DNA of 64,000 nt from Sulfuritalea hydrogenivorans sk43H (GTDB lineage Bacteria; Pseudomonadota; Gammaproteobacteria; Burkholderiales; Rhodocyclaceae). The DNA lies in NCBI RefSeq assembly GCF_000828635.1, contig NZ_AP012547.1:1860001-1924000 (forward strand), read 5' to 3'. Positions 33,242-44,312 of the stretch are shown one piece after another. Under the pieces are notes generated by a model that had not been told where the DNA came from, did not search any database, and was given only the letters and a program-made list of their open reading frames with translations. Numbering within the stretch: the first letter of the stretch is position 1; each line of letters opens with the position of its first letter. A program made the translations under genes and the position numbers.

Positions 33242-33327
33242 GAAGACTTGAATTAGGACGGGGCAGGCGCAATCTGCACCGCTGTCGCGATAATAACATT
33301 CCCACCCCCACACCCCGGACGCCGCCA

Positions 33328-34347
33328 ATGACCCAAGAATTGATCTCCTTCCTTGCCACTCAAGGATTGACAGAAGATGGCAGCCGTTTCGGCGCTGTCG
33401 CCGATGAGCTGGTCGCAGCGCGCGACGGCGCGGTTGTCGCGCCCCTGACCGACCTGGGGGTGATTCGTGCCACCGGCGCCGATGCGGCCGGTTTCCTGCA
33501 CAACCTGATGACCAACGACATCAACGGGATCGGACCAAACGACGCCCGCTTTGCCGGTTTTTGCACGCCCAAGGGCCGCTTGCTGGCGCTGTTCCTGATC
33601 TGGCGCGAGGGTGATGATTTCCTGCTGATGCTGCCGCGTGACGTCCTGCCGGCGATGCTGAAAAAACTCTCGATGTACGTGCTGCGCTCCAAGGTCAAGC
33701 TGAGCGACGCGACCGGCGAGCGCACCTTGATCGGATACTCGGCACCAGCCGCCGTACCGCCAGCACCGACTCTTGCCGGTGCAGAAATGCCCCGCTTCGG
33801 CGTTGCGGCCGTCGAAGGTGGCCAAGCCATCCGGCTCGACGATACGCGCTGGCTGCTGGCGCTCGATCCGGCCACGGCCGCATCAAGCTGGCAGGCGTTG
33901 GCGGCGGCGGCCCGCCCGGTCGGCCTGGCAGCATGGCAATGGCTGGAAATCGCCGCCGGACAGCCGCGCGTGGTGGCTGCCACGCAAGAGGCGTTCGTGC
34001 CGCAGATGCTCAACATGGAGCTGCCGGCCGTGGCCGGCGTCAGTTTCAGCAAGGGCTGCTACCCGGGCCAGGAAATCGTCGCCCGAACGCAGTACCTGGG
34101 CAAGGTCAAGCGGCGCACCTTCCGCGCCCGGCTGGCGGCGGCAGTGGCCCCCGGCACTTCGGTGTATGCCCCGGAAACCGGCGACCAGCACTGCGGCGCT
34201 ATCGTCAGCGTGGCGCCCTCCCCGGCCGGCGGCTTCGAGTGCCTGGTCTGCGTACAGATCGGCGCGGTGGAAGCGGGCGAGGTGCATGTCGGCGCGCTCG
34301 ACGGCGAGCGACTGGAGTTTCTGCCCCTGCCCTACGAGATGACTTAG
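33328..34347 (+). CDS. ygfZ: Folate-binding protein YgfZ (Fe-S maintenance)
   Basis: 339 residues related to GcvT. The N-terminal folate-binding region contains RATGADAAGFLHNLMTND and the signature with the essential Cys is FSKGCYPGQEIVARTQYLG. YgfZ helps assemble or repair certain iron-sulfur enzymes through tetrahydrofolate. The intragenic repeat at 33750-33775 lies in a variable loop read as PAAVPPAPTLAG, i.e. on the strand opposite to the repeat's usual reading. Divergent from mltG. Confidence 0.93.
   Translation: MTQELISFLATQGLTEDGSRFGAVADELVAARDGAVVAPLTDLGVIRATGADAAGFLHNLMTNDINGIGPNDARFAGFCTPKGRLLALFLIWREGDDFLLMLPRDVLPAMLKKLSMYVLRSKVKLSDATGERTLIGYSAPAAVPPAPTLAGAEMPRFGVAAVEGGQAIRLDDTRWLLALDPATAASSWQALAAAARPVGLAAWQWLEIAAGQPRVVAATQEAFVPQMLNMELPAVAGVSFSKGCYPGQEIVARTQYLGKVKRRTFRARLAAAVAPGTSVYAPETGDQHCGAIVSVAPSPAGGFECLVCVQIGAVEAGEVHVGALDGERLEFLPLPYEMT
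33750..33775 (-). repeat. Intragenic KVGAG repeat, copy 4
   Basis: Degenerate copy on the minus strand (AGAGTCGGTGCTGGC then GGTACGGCG). It lies within ygfZ, which is transcribed in the other direction, so the protein sees the antisense reading (AAVPPAPTLAG). This is the only copy that the host gene reads in the opposite sense. Confidence 0.5.
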
Positions 34348-34352
34348 GCAAG

Positions 34353-35117
34353 ATGTGCCTGATCCTCGTCGCGTGGCGGGTTCATGCCGACTACCCGCTG
34401 GTGGTGGCGGCCAATCGCGACGAGTTCTTCGTCCGGCCGACGGCGCCGGCCGCCTTCTGGAAAGAAGCGCCACAGATGCTGGCCGGCCGCGATCTGGAAG
34501 CGGGCGGCACCTGGATGGGCGTCACCCGCAACGGGCGCTTCGCGGCGCTGACCAATTTTCGCGATCCTGCACAGAATCGCAAAGGCGCGCCTTCGCGCGG
34601 CGGACTGGTGGCGGACTTTCTCGCCGGGGACGAGGCGCCGCAGGACTACCTGGAGCGCATTGCGCCCCTCGGCAGGCAATGCAACGGCTACAACCTGCTG
34701 ATGAGCGACGGTGCGACGTTATGGTGGTCGTCGAACATGGGCGGCGCAGCGCGGCAGCTCGAGTCGGGCGTGTATGGCGTGTCCAATCACCTGCTCGATA
34801 CGCCCTGGCCGAAAGTCGGCGCTGGCAAGACGGCGCTGGCGCAGGCGCTCGAGCGCCTGCCCGACGATGACGCGCTGTTTGATCTGCTGCGGGACGACGG
34901 CATCCACCCCGACGCGCACCTGCCGCAAACCGGGGTTCCACTCGACTGGGAACGCCTGCTGTCGTCGGCCTTCGTCAAGTCGCCCGGCTATGGTACGCGC
35001 GGCTCGACCGTGTTGTCCGTGGGAACGGACGGCTGGGCCAGTTTCGACGAGCAGACCTGGCTGCCCGGGGCGCAGCGCGGCGAGCGGCTGCGCTATCGCT
35101 TCAAGGTTTCAGGCTGA
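34353..35117 (+). CDS. NRDE (TANGO2-like) family protein
   Basis: 254 residues beginning with MCLILVAWRVHADYPLVVAA followed by NRDE, the motif that names the family; Cys2 is conserved. Other family blocks are GGTWMGVTRNGRFAALTNFR and GVYGVSNHLLDTPWPKV. Biochemical function is unsettled; the eukaryotic homologue TANGO2 is linked to lipid or haem homeostasis. It starts five bases after ygfZ, suggesting co-transcription, and its 3' end overlaps the convergent L,D-transpeptidase gene by nine bases. Intragenic repeat at 34810-34835 is read as PKVGAGKTALA. Confidence 0.92.
   Translation: MCLILVAWRVHADYPLVVAANRDEFFVRPTAPAAFWKEAPQMLAGRDLEAGGTWMGVTRNGRFAALTNFRDPAQNRKGAPSRGGLVADFLAGDEAPQDYLERIAPLGRQCNGYNLLMSDGATLWWSSNMGGAARQLESGVYGVSNHLLDTPWPKVGAGKTALAQALERLPDDDALFDLLRDDGIHPDAHLPQTGVPLDWERLLSSAFVKSPGYGTRGSTVLSVGTDGWASFDEQTWLPGAQRGERLRYRFKVSG
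34810..34835 (+). repeat. Intragenic KVGAG repeat, copy 5
   Basis: Plus-strand AAAGTCGGCGCTGGC then AAGACGGCG inside the NRDE-family gene, in the sense orientation, read as PKVGAGKTALA just after the conserved DTPWP block, where many relatives have WPKV natively; that part may therefore be native. Confidence 0.55.
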
Positions 35118-36002
35118 ACGAACCATGGTCCGGTGCGGGATGCCGGCTTCCATGAACTCCGGCCCTTCCTCGACGAAGCCAAAGCGCCGGTAGAAACCGC
35201 TGGCATGCGTTTGCGCGTGCAGTGCCAGATGCGTATGGCCCTGCTGGCGGGCTTCTTCCAGCAGTCGTTCCAGTAGCGCGCGGCCAACGCCCTTGCCGCG
35301 CCAGTCGGCCAGCACCGCCATGCGACCGATGTGGCCGTCCACCAGTAGGCGTCCGGTGCCGATGGCGCCACCGTCGCTGTCGCGGGCGACGACATGGCGG
35401 CTCGCGGCGTCGTGTTCGTCCCATTCGATGTCGCGCGGCACCTTCTGCTCGGCGACGAACACCGCATCGCGCACCTGTCGAGCATCTTCGCCGAGTTGGC
35501 TCCAGGCGCCAACTTCGACGCCGAATTCGACGATGTCGACCGGCGTATAGGCCGGAATGAGATCGAACAGATCGATGATGTCGCTGTTGCGCATGCGTAC
35601 GCAACCATGCGAGCCAGGCGTGCCCATTGGCGCCGAATCAGGGCTGCCGTGCAGGTAAATGTAACGGCGCATGGTATCGACTTCGCCGAGGCGATTGCGC
35701 CCCGGTTCCTTGCCCGACAACCAAAGGATTCGTGTAAGTACCCAATCGCGCTTGGGGAACTGCTCGGCGAGCTCAGGTGACCATACTTCGCCGGTCGGTC
35801 GCCGAGCCACGAAGACGGAATTCGCCGTCTCGCCAGCGCCGACTTTCGCCCTGACGATATGCCGGCCGCGCGGCGTAGCACAACTGCCGTTCTGTTCGCC
35901 CGCCCCGTTCTTTGCCGTCGATACGGGATAGCGGCGCAGCAGCGCGCCGCGCTCGTCATGCAGTTCCAGGGTTTGCTGCGGCAGGCTGATGCGGATATGC
36001 AT
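35109..36002 (-). CDS. L,D-transpeptidase (YkuD) fused to a GNAT acetyltransferase
   Basis: 297 residues. The N-terminal YkuD domain (about 1-155) has YIYLHGSPDSAPMGTPGSHG followed by CVRM, the conserved catalytic Cys motif of L,D-transpeptidases. From about 160 a GNAT domain follows, with the acetyl-CoA loop RMAVLADWRGKGVGRALLER and the end GFYRRFGFVEEG. No signal peptide or TM segment is visible, which is unusual for a peptidoglycan cross-linking enzyme. The intragenic repeat at 35823-35848 is read as AKVGAGETANS near the N-terminus. It directly abuts the tadA stop, so the two are probably co-transcribed. Confidence 0.9.
   Translation of the reverse strand: MHIRISLPQQTLELHDERGALLRRYPVSTAKNGAGEQNGSCATPRGRHIVRAKVGAGETANSVFVARRPTGEVWSPELAEQFPKRDWVLTRILWLSGKEPGRNRLGEVDTMRRYIYLHGSPDSAPMGTPGSHGCVRMRNSDIIDLFDLIPAYTPVDIVEFGVEVGAWSQLGEDARQVRDAVFVAEQKVPRDIEWDEHDAASRHVVARDSDGGAIGTGRLLVDGHIGRMAVLADWRGKGVGRALLERLLEEARQQGHTHLALHAQTHASGFYRRFGFVEEGPEFMEAGIPHRTMVRSA
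35823..35848 (-). repeat. Intragenic KVGAG repeat, copy 6
   Basis: Minus-strand AAAGTCGGCGCTGGC then GAGACGGCG, inside the L,D-transpeptidase-GNAT gene in the sense orientation, read as AKVGAGETANS. It is nearly identical to copy 1 although the host genes are unrelated. Confidence 0.72.
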
Positions 36003-39318
<3,316 letters not shown>

Positions 39319-39412
39319 CACTACTTCTCCTTGTTGTCGTACCACTGGATTGACGCTATGCAGCAAAACAATAAGTCTATCGTTTCTTGAGCGTTTAGTT
39401 CAAAAAATAGCG

Positions 39413-39445
39413 ATCCCGGGAATTACTTTTCTCTATTCTCGGGAT
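39413..39445. promoter_or_regulatory. Inverted repeat between ppdK and the membrane ankyrin gene
   Basis: ATCCCGGGAA at 39413-39422 and TTCTCGGGAT at 39436-39445 pair over nine of ten bases around a 13-base centre. It lies about 95 bases upstream of ppdK and 128 upstream of the divergent gene, where a regulator could act on either promoter. It may instead form a transcript hairpin. Confidence 0.35.
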
Positions 39446-39572
39446 TTCCACCCAGGGACAATATGCGCTAAATTGTCAAAGAGCGATTGCGTGTTCCGGT
39501 ATTCATGCATTTTCGCCGACTCGTGCGGGTCGCTCCGCATTTCTGCAACAGGTTTTCTGGGTACGGGGCTAT

Positions 39573-40277
39573 ATGGATATCGTCAAACAAAAACAAATCC
39601 GGGAATGGACGCTACTCGGGCTGGTCGGAGCGATGGCACTGATCGCCAATCTCCCTCCGCGCGTGCTTGAGAACATCGGAGTGGAAACCAGCCTCCTCAT
39701 GGGCGTACTTGGTCTGATGGTATTCATTGCGCTGTTTCTCTATGTCCGGTTTTTCTTCTTTTTGTTGTATGCCCTGCTGGCAGTCGGCGCCAATCTGCCG
39801 GAACAATGGGCCGACGGCCTGGGTATCAGCCAGACTCCGTTATTGATGGCACTGGTCGCCATGGTCGCTCTCTCGCTGGCGAATTACAGTGCCAAGCTCC
39901 TGCCTTCAGGACTGGAGCCAAAGATCCTCAAACAGAATCCCGAAGCCACCAAGGTGCTGCTGCATTCCATTGAGCGCGGCAATCATGCCTACGTAAATAC
40001 CGTGCTGACCATGGATTTCGATCTCGACACGGTGGACGATGAGGGTCTGACGCCGTTGATGCATGCCGCCAGGCGCGGAGATCTCAAGATTGTCCAGGCC
40101 CTGCTCAAGCGAGGAGCCTCGCCCCTTTTGGCGGGTCCGGCGGGCAAGGCGTCCGATGTCGCCTTGCAGAACAACTTCCCGGCTGTTAACGAATGCCTGA
40201 AACGGGCTGAAGATGCAGCCGAGGCCGCCAGACAGGCTGCAACTCAGTTACAACCCGATTCCGCCGTTGTTGCCTAG
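39573..40277 (+). CDS. Membrane protein with C-terminal ankyrin repeats
   Basis: 234 residues. Three to four hydrophobic segments occupy the first 110 residues (LLGLVGAMALIANLPPRVL, LLMGVLGLMVFIALFLYV, LLMALVAMVALSLANY), followed by an Ankyrin pair (GNHAYVNTVLTMDFDLDTVD, EGLTPLMHAARRGDLKIVQA) and an Ala/Glu-rich tail. The function is unknown; the ankyrin part probably faces the cytoplasm. It is the last backbone gene before the guaA-like fragment. Confidence 0.82.
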   Translation: MDIVKQKQIREWTLLGLVGAMALIANLPPRVLENIGVETSLLMGVLGLMVFIALFLYVRFFFFLLYALLAVGANLPEQWADGLGISQTPLLMALVAMVALSLANYSAKLLPSGLEPKILKQNPEATKVLLHSIERGNHAYVNTVLTMDFDLDTVDDEGLTPLMHAARRGDLKIVQALLKRGASPLLAGPAGKASDVALQNNFPAVNECLKRAEDAAEAARQAATQLQPDSAVVA

Positions 40278-40298
40278 AGGCCCGCGGGCAGCAGATGG

Positions 40299-40316
40299 CT
40301 ACTCCCACTCAATTAT
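40299..40316 (-). other. guaA 3'-end-like fragment (candidate attachment site)
   Basis: The minus strand reads ATA ATT GAG TGG GAG TAG, encoding I-I-E-W-E-stop. GMP synthase proteins end in (T)IEWE, and the 3' end of guaA is a known integration site for genomic islands. No other guaA sequence is in the window, so this would be the short duplicated att copy left by an element. The match is short (18 bases), so chance is possible; the switch from backbone to accessory genes at exactly this point supports the reading. Confidence 0.45.
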
Positions 40317-40332
40317 CAACGAGCCTATGAAC

Positions 40333-40421
40333 CCCGCATGAATACTGGGTTCCGCACGTTTCACCCCCGCTGATACCGTCACTGATACCGTCAAAAAAAG
40401 GACGCTTAGTATTCATGCGGG
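40333..40421. repeat. 14-bp inverted repeat CCCGCATGAATACT
   Basis: CCCGCATGAATACT at 40333-40346 and its exact reverse complement AGTATTCATGCGGG at 40408-40421, enclosing two copies of TGATACCGTCA. It lies directly beside the guaA-like fragment. Perfect 14-bp arms 61 bases apart are unlikely by chance. A role in integrase binding or as an operator is inferred from position only. Confidence 0.7.
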
Positions 40422-40569
40422 TTTCCGGGCGATTGTGGAAAAACAACCTTTCGCGGACGTTCGCCGACGTTCGGAAAATCGACGAATTATCCATGTCACG
40501 AATGTAGCAGACATCGAGCATGTTTTGTGACGGTATCAGCGAGAAAATGGCCATCATTTGATACCGTCA
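40371..40569. repeat. Iterated TGATACCGTCA sites
   Basis: The 11-mer TGATACCGTCA occurs at 40371-40381, 40383-40393 and 40559-40569, and inverted (TGACGGTATCA) at 40528-40538: four perfect copies in 200 bases. None lies in a supported gene. The pattern of two adjacent direct sites, an inverted one and another direct one resembles integrase arm-type sites near an attachment site, or iterons. No integrase gene is next to it. Confidence 0.75.
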
Positions 40570-40660
40570 GAATCCTCTGAAGCCCAGTTTTGGCAAGGGT
40601 TTTCAGAATTCGCTACATGCTTCATGCGAGGTCCGTTGTCGATCATATCTACCAAAGTCC

Positions 40661-41581
40661 TCATATCAGCCTGACTTCCCTCTCGCCACCACGTTTCGAG
40701 TACCTGATAGTCGCGTCGAGTTTCTCAAGCTCAACTTTCGCGGGCTTGCTGTTGTATCCCTCGATCTTGAGCAATGACAGATCGGCGGCCAGAGTTGCTT
40801 CTGTGCTATCCAGATACCAGCACTTCTCAGGCGCTGCCCATCGATAGCCCCTCGCCTTCAGGCGATCCTTGTTGTCAAAGGGACTGTTTCTGGCCCAGAT
40901 ACGATACCCAGCCACATTTGCCGATTTCGTCAGCGCTGCAAATGCCGACATACCCGTGGTTTGCAAAGGCATCTGCAACACTTCGAGCAATGCAAGGCAA
41001 TCCGCCTCTGCCCGATGGGCCTCATGGAAATACCCCATTACGTTGAGGATGTAATCCAGCTTTTCCGACCCATAGCCTTCAAGGGACCAAGGAATTTCCT
41101 TGAAAGAGCATCCCCACGCTACTTTCGCGAAAATGGGCAACCGACGCTCAAGAAACTGCCTGTCAAATGCAGCGTTGTGTGCCACCACCAAGGTGACGTT
41201 TCCAAGCATGCTGGCCACGCGCTGATCATCGATTCGCTTACCCACCACCATCGCATCGGTGATGCCGTGAATTTGCGTGACTTCGGGAGGTATGGGATGA
41301 CTTGGCTGCTCCAGCGCATCGTAGGTATCGACGACACGCAAGGCGTACCCGGTTGCCGTGTCGTATTCGAAAACCACCATGCCGATCTCGATGATCTCGT
41401 CGGCGGAGGGATCGGTACCGGTAGTCTCCGTATCAACCACGACCCCGCGTGCGATGGCGCCCTTGGCTTGAACAGAAAACTCCGTTCGAGGTTTCAAGCG
41501 ACGCAACACCCGATAGTCCGGATGGGATTCCACCTGCTTGGCCAGAGATTCGATGTCCTGTGTTTCGCTCGTCATTGGCAT
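40661..41581 (-). CDS. DnaQ-like 3'-5' exonuclease domain protein
   Basis: 306 residues. The exonuclease domain (about 40-215) has motif I VVVDTETTGTDPSADEIIE, motif II VVAHNAAFDRQFLERRLP, and motif III HRAEADCLALLEVL, giving the DEDDh set of catalytic residues. A C-terminal extension of about 85 residues (GYRIWARNSPFDNKDRLKAR, WYLDSTEATLAADL) is a separate small fold common in exonucleases on mobile elements. Two ATGs six bases apart can serve as start. It is the first gene to the right of the att-like region, read toward it. Confidence 0.88.
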   Translation of the reverse strand: MPMTSETQDIESLAKQVESHPDYRVLRRLKPRTEFSVQAKGAIARGVVVDTETTGTDPSADEIIEIGMVVFEYDTATGYALRVVDTYDALEQPSHPIPPEVTQIHGITDAMVVGKRIDDQRVASMLGNVTLVVAHNAAFDRQFLERRLPIFAKVAWGCSFKEIPWSLEGYGSEKLDYILNVMGYFHEAHRAEADCLALLEVLQMPLQTTGMSAFAALTKSANVAGYRIWARNSPFDNKDRLKARGYRWAAPEKCWYLDSTEATLAADLSLLKIEGYNSKPAKVELEKLDATIRYSKRGGEREVRLI

Positions 41582-41772
41582 TTACTTCGATGAGTACTGA
41601 TGGGTTGGTGACTATACGAGACTATGCTCGCCAGGAGGCTCACCAGATGAGCGTCGAGTAAATCACACCCAAGAAAATCTGCCACCCGAAATACGCCCTT
41701 GCAGGGCGCGTTTCAAAAGCATGAGCCGCCATGCGCTTGTTACGATTCTCTGGTCCCTTCATGGAGCCACAG

Positions 41773-42027
41773 ATGAGCACCAAGATTCACGAGAGTAGCC
41801 TGGTTACACTCTCCAGCCGGTATGGGGGCACACTGCTGCCGCTCTCACTGGCCGCCCAGGAAATCGGTATCAAGCTGAGAACCGCACACAACCAAATCAG
41901 CAAAGGTGTCTTCCCGATCCCAACCATCCTGAGGGACCGCCGACGTTATGTGCTCGCTGAGGATCTGGCCAACTACATCGACAACCTGCGACAAACACGT
42001 ACGGGTGCCATACCCTGCCACCGATAG
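41773..42027 (+). CDS. Small PrtN-like HTH protein
   Basis: 84 residues with a possible helix-turn-helix: LAAQEIGIKLRTAHNQISKG and the trailing IPTILRDRRRYVLAEDLANY. It resembles pyocin-activator PrtN-type and similar short DNA-binding proteins of prophages and islands. The ATG at 41773 has GGAG eight bases upstream; an in-frame ATG at 41761 is the alternative. Its target is unknown. It faces convergently toward the XRE gene at 42041. Confidence 0.6.
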   Translation: MSTKIHESSLVTLSSRYGGTLLPLSLAAQEIGIKLRTAHNQISKGVFPIPTILRDRRRYVLAEDLANYIDNLRQTRTGAIPCHR

Positions 42028-42040
42028 TTTCAAGTTCAGA

Positions 42041-42484
42041 TCAGGCGGTCAATTCAGCAAGCCTTGCCGCGACCTCACGCTTGCCTGCCTTACGGAGAAC
42101 GGCAATCGCGGAAAGTTGCGGTTCGCGAGGTTTTGACGATCCAGCCTCCCAGTTGTAAATCGTCTGAACCGAGACACGTAACAGCTTGGCTGTTTCCGTC
42201 CCCGACAAGTCCAGTCGTTCGCGCAGGGTACGAAAGCCTTTGGCGCTGAACCGAATGCCGGCGGTGCCCTTTGGCGTGGATGCCGGAGTACTTGGGCGAG
42301 GTACGCCACCTGACTTCCGAATTTTGGTCAAGGATTGCTCCGCGGCGGCAAGCCTCCGTTTCAGATCGGCAATATCAGATCGATAACGGGCCACCGCTTT
42401 CTTCAGTTGAGCTGTTTCATTGCGAACTTCTTTGCGGGCGATGCGCGAAACTTCATCTTTAAGTGCAGTTACGATATTCGACAC
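42041..42484 (-). CDS. XRE-family regulator with N-terminal coiled coil
   Basis: 147 residues: a helical, Lys/Arg/Glu-rich N-terminus (RIARKEVRNETAQLKKAVAR, DIADLKRRLAAAEQSL), a Pro/Ser/Thr linker, then an HTH_3-like domain (RTLRERLDLSGTETAKLLRV, SVQTIYNWEAGSSKPR). The HTH is of the type that recognises short palindromes. It is a single gene, separated from hipA by about 100 bases. Confidence 0.8.
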   Translation of the reverse strand: MSNIVTALKDEVSRIARKEVRNETAQLKKAVARYRSDIADLKRRLAAAEQSLTKIRKSGGVPRPSTPASTPKGTAGIRFSAKGFRTLRERLDLSGTETAKLLRVSVQTIYNWEAGSSKPREPQLSAIAVLRKAGKREVAARLAELTA

Positions 42485-42580
42485 GTGACGGGTCCTCGTT
42501 CAATGGCCGGTTGAGCCAACATGCCAATCTATCAGATCGACTCCAAAAATATCCTTCTGCCATCCTGGCGGATATTGAGG

Positions 42581-43945
42581 TCAGGTCGTTGGTAGTGATT
42601 TCAGTCGGTCGACAACTTCAGCGGAAAGCTCACGTGAATTGATCAGATCGGCAAGGGGCACATGGAGTGATGCCAATGCATCGACCAGAAACTCTTGGCG
42701 CTCGGCAATCACCGGGAGGATCTTCGTCCGGATGAAATCACGCTCGACAGGTAGCAATCGCTCATCACCGATGACCTTGGAAATGGCATCAGGCAAGGCG
42801 TTACTCATGCGCGACAGGACGCCACGTACCAAACGCGGAGCGACTATCGCCTCATAAGCCAGCGCATCCCAATGAATGCCTTCGACCCATCCAGGTTTGT
42901 TCTCGCCGGCAATACTCATCGACATGGTGGCGCGCGGCAAATAGGCTTCGACACACAGCATGTCGTAGAAGGGAGCCACCTCGGCTTTCTGCCCACGCAG
43001 CAGGAATGCGATGTTCTTCGCATGCGCGTCGAGGTTGCCGATCAGGTAATTGAAAGCCACCCACTGAATGACTGCATTGACGGCAACGGCTGGCCGGTCG
43101 ATGAAGGGTCCCAGCAGCACCTCGAACAGATGATGGAGACCCAATCCGCCTTCGCTTTCGTATTTCCGTGACGGCGATACCCCGAGCGCCTGACACAAAT
43201 CGATCTGGTGCAGCCGCTTGATGGGAGAAGCGCCCTCTCCTTTTTTTGGTTTCGGCCGATTGCGATCGAAGCGCTCGATGATGTATAGCGGTTCGGGCAG
43301 GTGCCGTAACGACACCTGCGGTACGGGCACCTTGAGTTCGTCCGCCAGGCGCATACAGAAGAATTCGTTGGCCGGACAAAAAGGGAAATCCGCGCTGGCA
43401 TTCTCGGGCTTCACGATGTGCGTGGAAGCCGCGGTTCCTTCGGGAAGAAACATTACGCCATCGGGATCAATCCGTAAGCCAAGCTTCTCTTGGGCCCCGG
43501 CCAGTGACATGCGTATGTCGTCCCAGGACGCCATCAAGGGCAAATTGCGCTTGCGCGATTCCTCGATCTTCGCCTGCAGGTCTTCCTGTGAGAGTGGCAC
43601 CAGCACTTCGCCGGGAACCTCGCCGTCGGGATTGACTGGTACGAGAGACAAAGCGCCGGCCGTGTCCTGGCCATGCCGCACGAGGAACGCCCAACTGTCA
43701 CGGGGATCGATCCGATCGCGAAAGGCAATGAGTTCCCGCAACCGGCCCTCGGGCAACAGGTTCTCGAAGAACCACTCCACGGGCCGATGTTCGCCCGCAT
43801 CCTGATAGTCGCGGACCGTTAATGGGAATCCGGGGGCGAGAGGATGGTGCGTCCATTCGGGAGCATAGGCAAACGACCACCGGCCTTCGGTGACATCAAG
43901 CGTACCGATCCATACGCCATCCGACAGCACACGCAACTGGCTCAT
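42581..43945 (-). CDS. hipA: HipA-family serine/threonine kinase toxin
   Basis: 454 residues; HipA kinases cause growth arrest by phosphorylating targets such as glutamyl-tRNA synthetase. The N-terminal couple_hipA domain (LRVLSDGVWIGTLDVTEGRW) is followed by the kinase: MSLAGAQEKLGL, STHIVKPEN, YIIERFDR, and the catalytic/metal loop NLDAHAKNIAFLL followed by PFYDMLC. It overlaps hipB by four bases. All kinase motifs appear intact. Confidence 0.93.
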   Translation of the reverse strand: MSQLRVLSDGVWIGTLDVTEGRWSFAYAPEWTHHPLAPGFPLTVRDYQDAGEHRPVEWFFENLLPEGRLRELIAFRDRIDPRDSWAFLVRHGQDTAGALSLVPVNPDGEVPGEVLVPLSQEDLQAKIEESRKRNLPLMASWDDIRMSLAGAQEKLGLRIDPDGVMFLPEGTAASTHIVKPENASADFPFCPANEFFCMRLADELKVPVPQVSLRHLPEPLYIIERFDRNRPKPKKGEGASPIKRLHQIDLCQALGVSPSRKYESEGGLGLHHLFEVLLGPFIDRPAVAVNAVIQWVAFNYLIGNLDAHAKNIAFLLRGQKAEVAPFYDMLCVEAYLPRATMSMSIAGENKPGWVEGIHWDALAYEAIVAPRLVRGVLSRMSNALPDAISKVIGDERLLPVERDFIRTKILPVIAERQEFLVDALASLHVPLADLINSRELSAEVVDRLKSLPTT

Positions 43946-44190
43946 GCCACGCCCTCGCTATCGGGCGCCATCGGCAATCGCAAGCGAACATCGATGCCGA
44001 AACGCTGGCAAACGGTCAGAACCTTGCCGACCTGCGCCGTCGCTTTTCCCTGCTCAAGTCCATTGAGAAACGGTAGACTCACGTTGCACAGGGCTGCGGC
44101 ATCACGTTGCGTCAGTCCTGATTCTTTCCGAACCCGGCGGAGGGTATCTCCCAGTTCCCGGATCGAGGAAATACTGACTTCACGGGTCAT
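43942..44190 (-). CDS. hipB: HipB-family antitoxin
   Basis: 82 residues with an XRE HTH (LGDTLRRVRKESGLTQRDAA, ALCNVSLPFLNGLEQGK). ATG at 44190 has GGAGG six bases upstream; a TTG further up is disfavoured because it overlaps that site. It neutralises HipA and represses the pair. Two palindromic sites immediately upstream are good candidates for its operators. Confidence 0.92.
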   Translation of the reverse strand: MTREVSISSIRELGDTLRRVRKESGLTQRDAAALCNVSLPFLNGLEQGKATAQVGKVLTVCQRFGIDVRLRLPMAPDSEGVA

Positions 44191-44204
44191 GACGCCCTCC
44201 AAAA

Positions 44205-44272
44205 GATAAACGACCGTTGAATTTTGCCTTGCCTGAAGGATCAGTGCAAGAGAAAATAAACGATCGTTTATT
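44205..44272. promoter_or_regulatory. Paired operators upstream of hipBA
   Basis: AATAAACGATCGTTTATT at 44255-44272 is a perfect 18-bp palindrome. A second, imperfect copy (GATAAACGACCGTTGAA, about 44205-44221) starts 15 bases upstream of the hipB ATG. The two centres are about 50 bases apart, as expected for cooperative HipB dimers. The site lies between hipB and the HU gene, whose 3' end is at 44313. Confidence 0.72.
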
Positions 44273-44312
44273 ATTTAATCTGCCCGTCGCAGGCATTCTG
44301 CAACGCTGGATG

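Noticed and set aside
40283-40292. GCCCGCGGGC as a terminator after the membrane ankyrin gene
   Set aside because: The palindrome is short and is not followed by a T run, so an intrinsic terminator is not supported.
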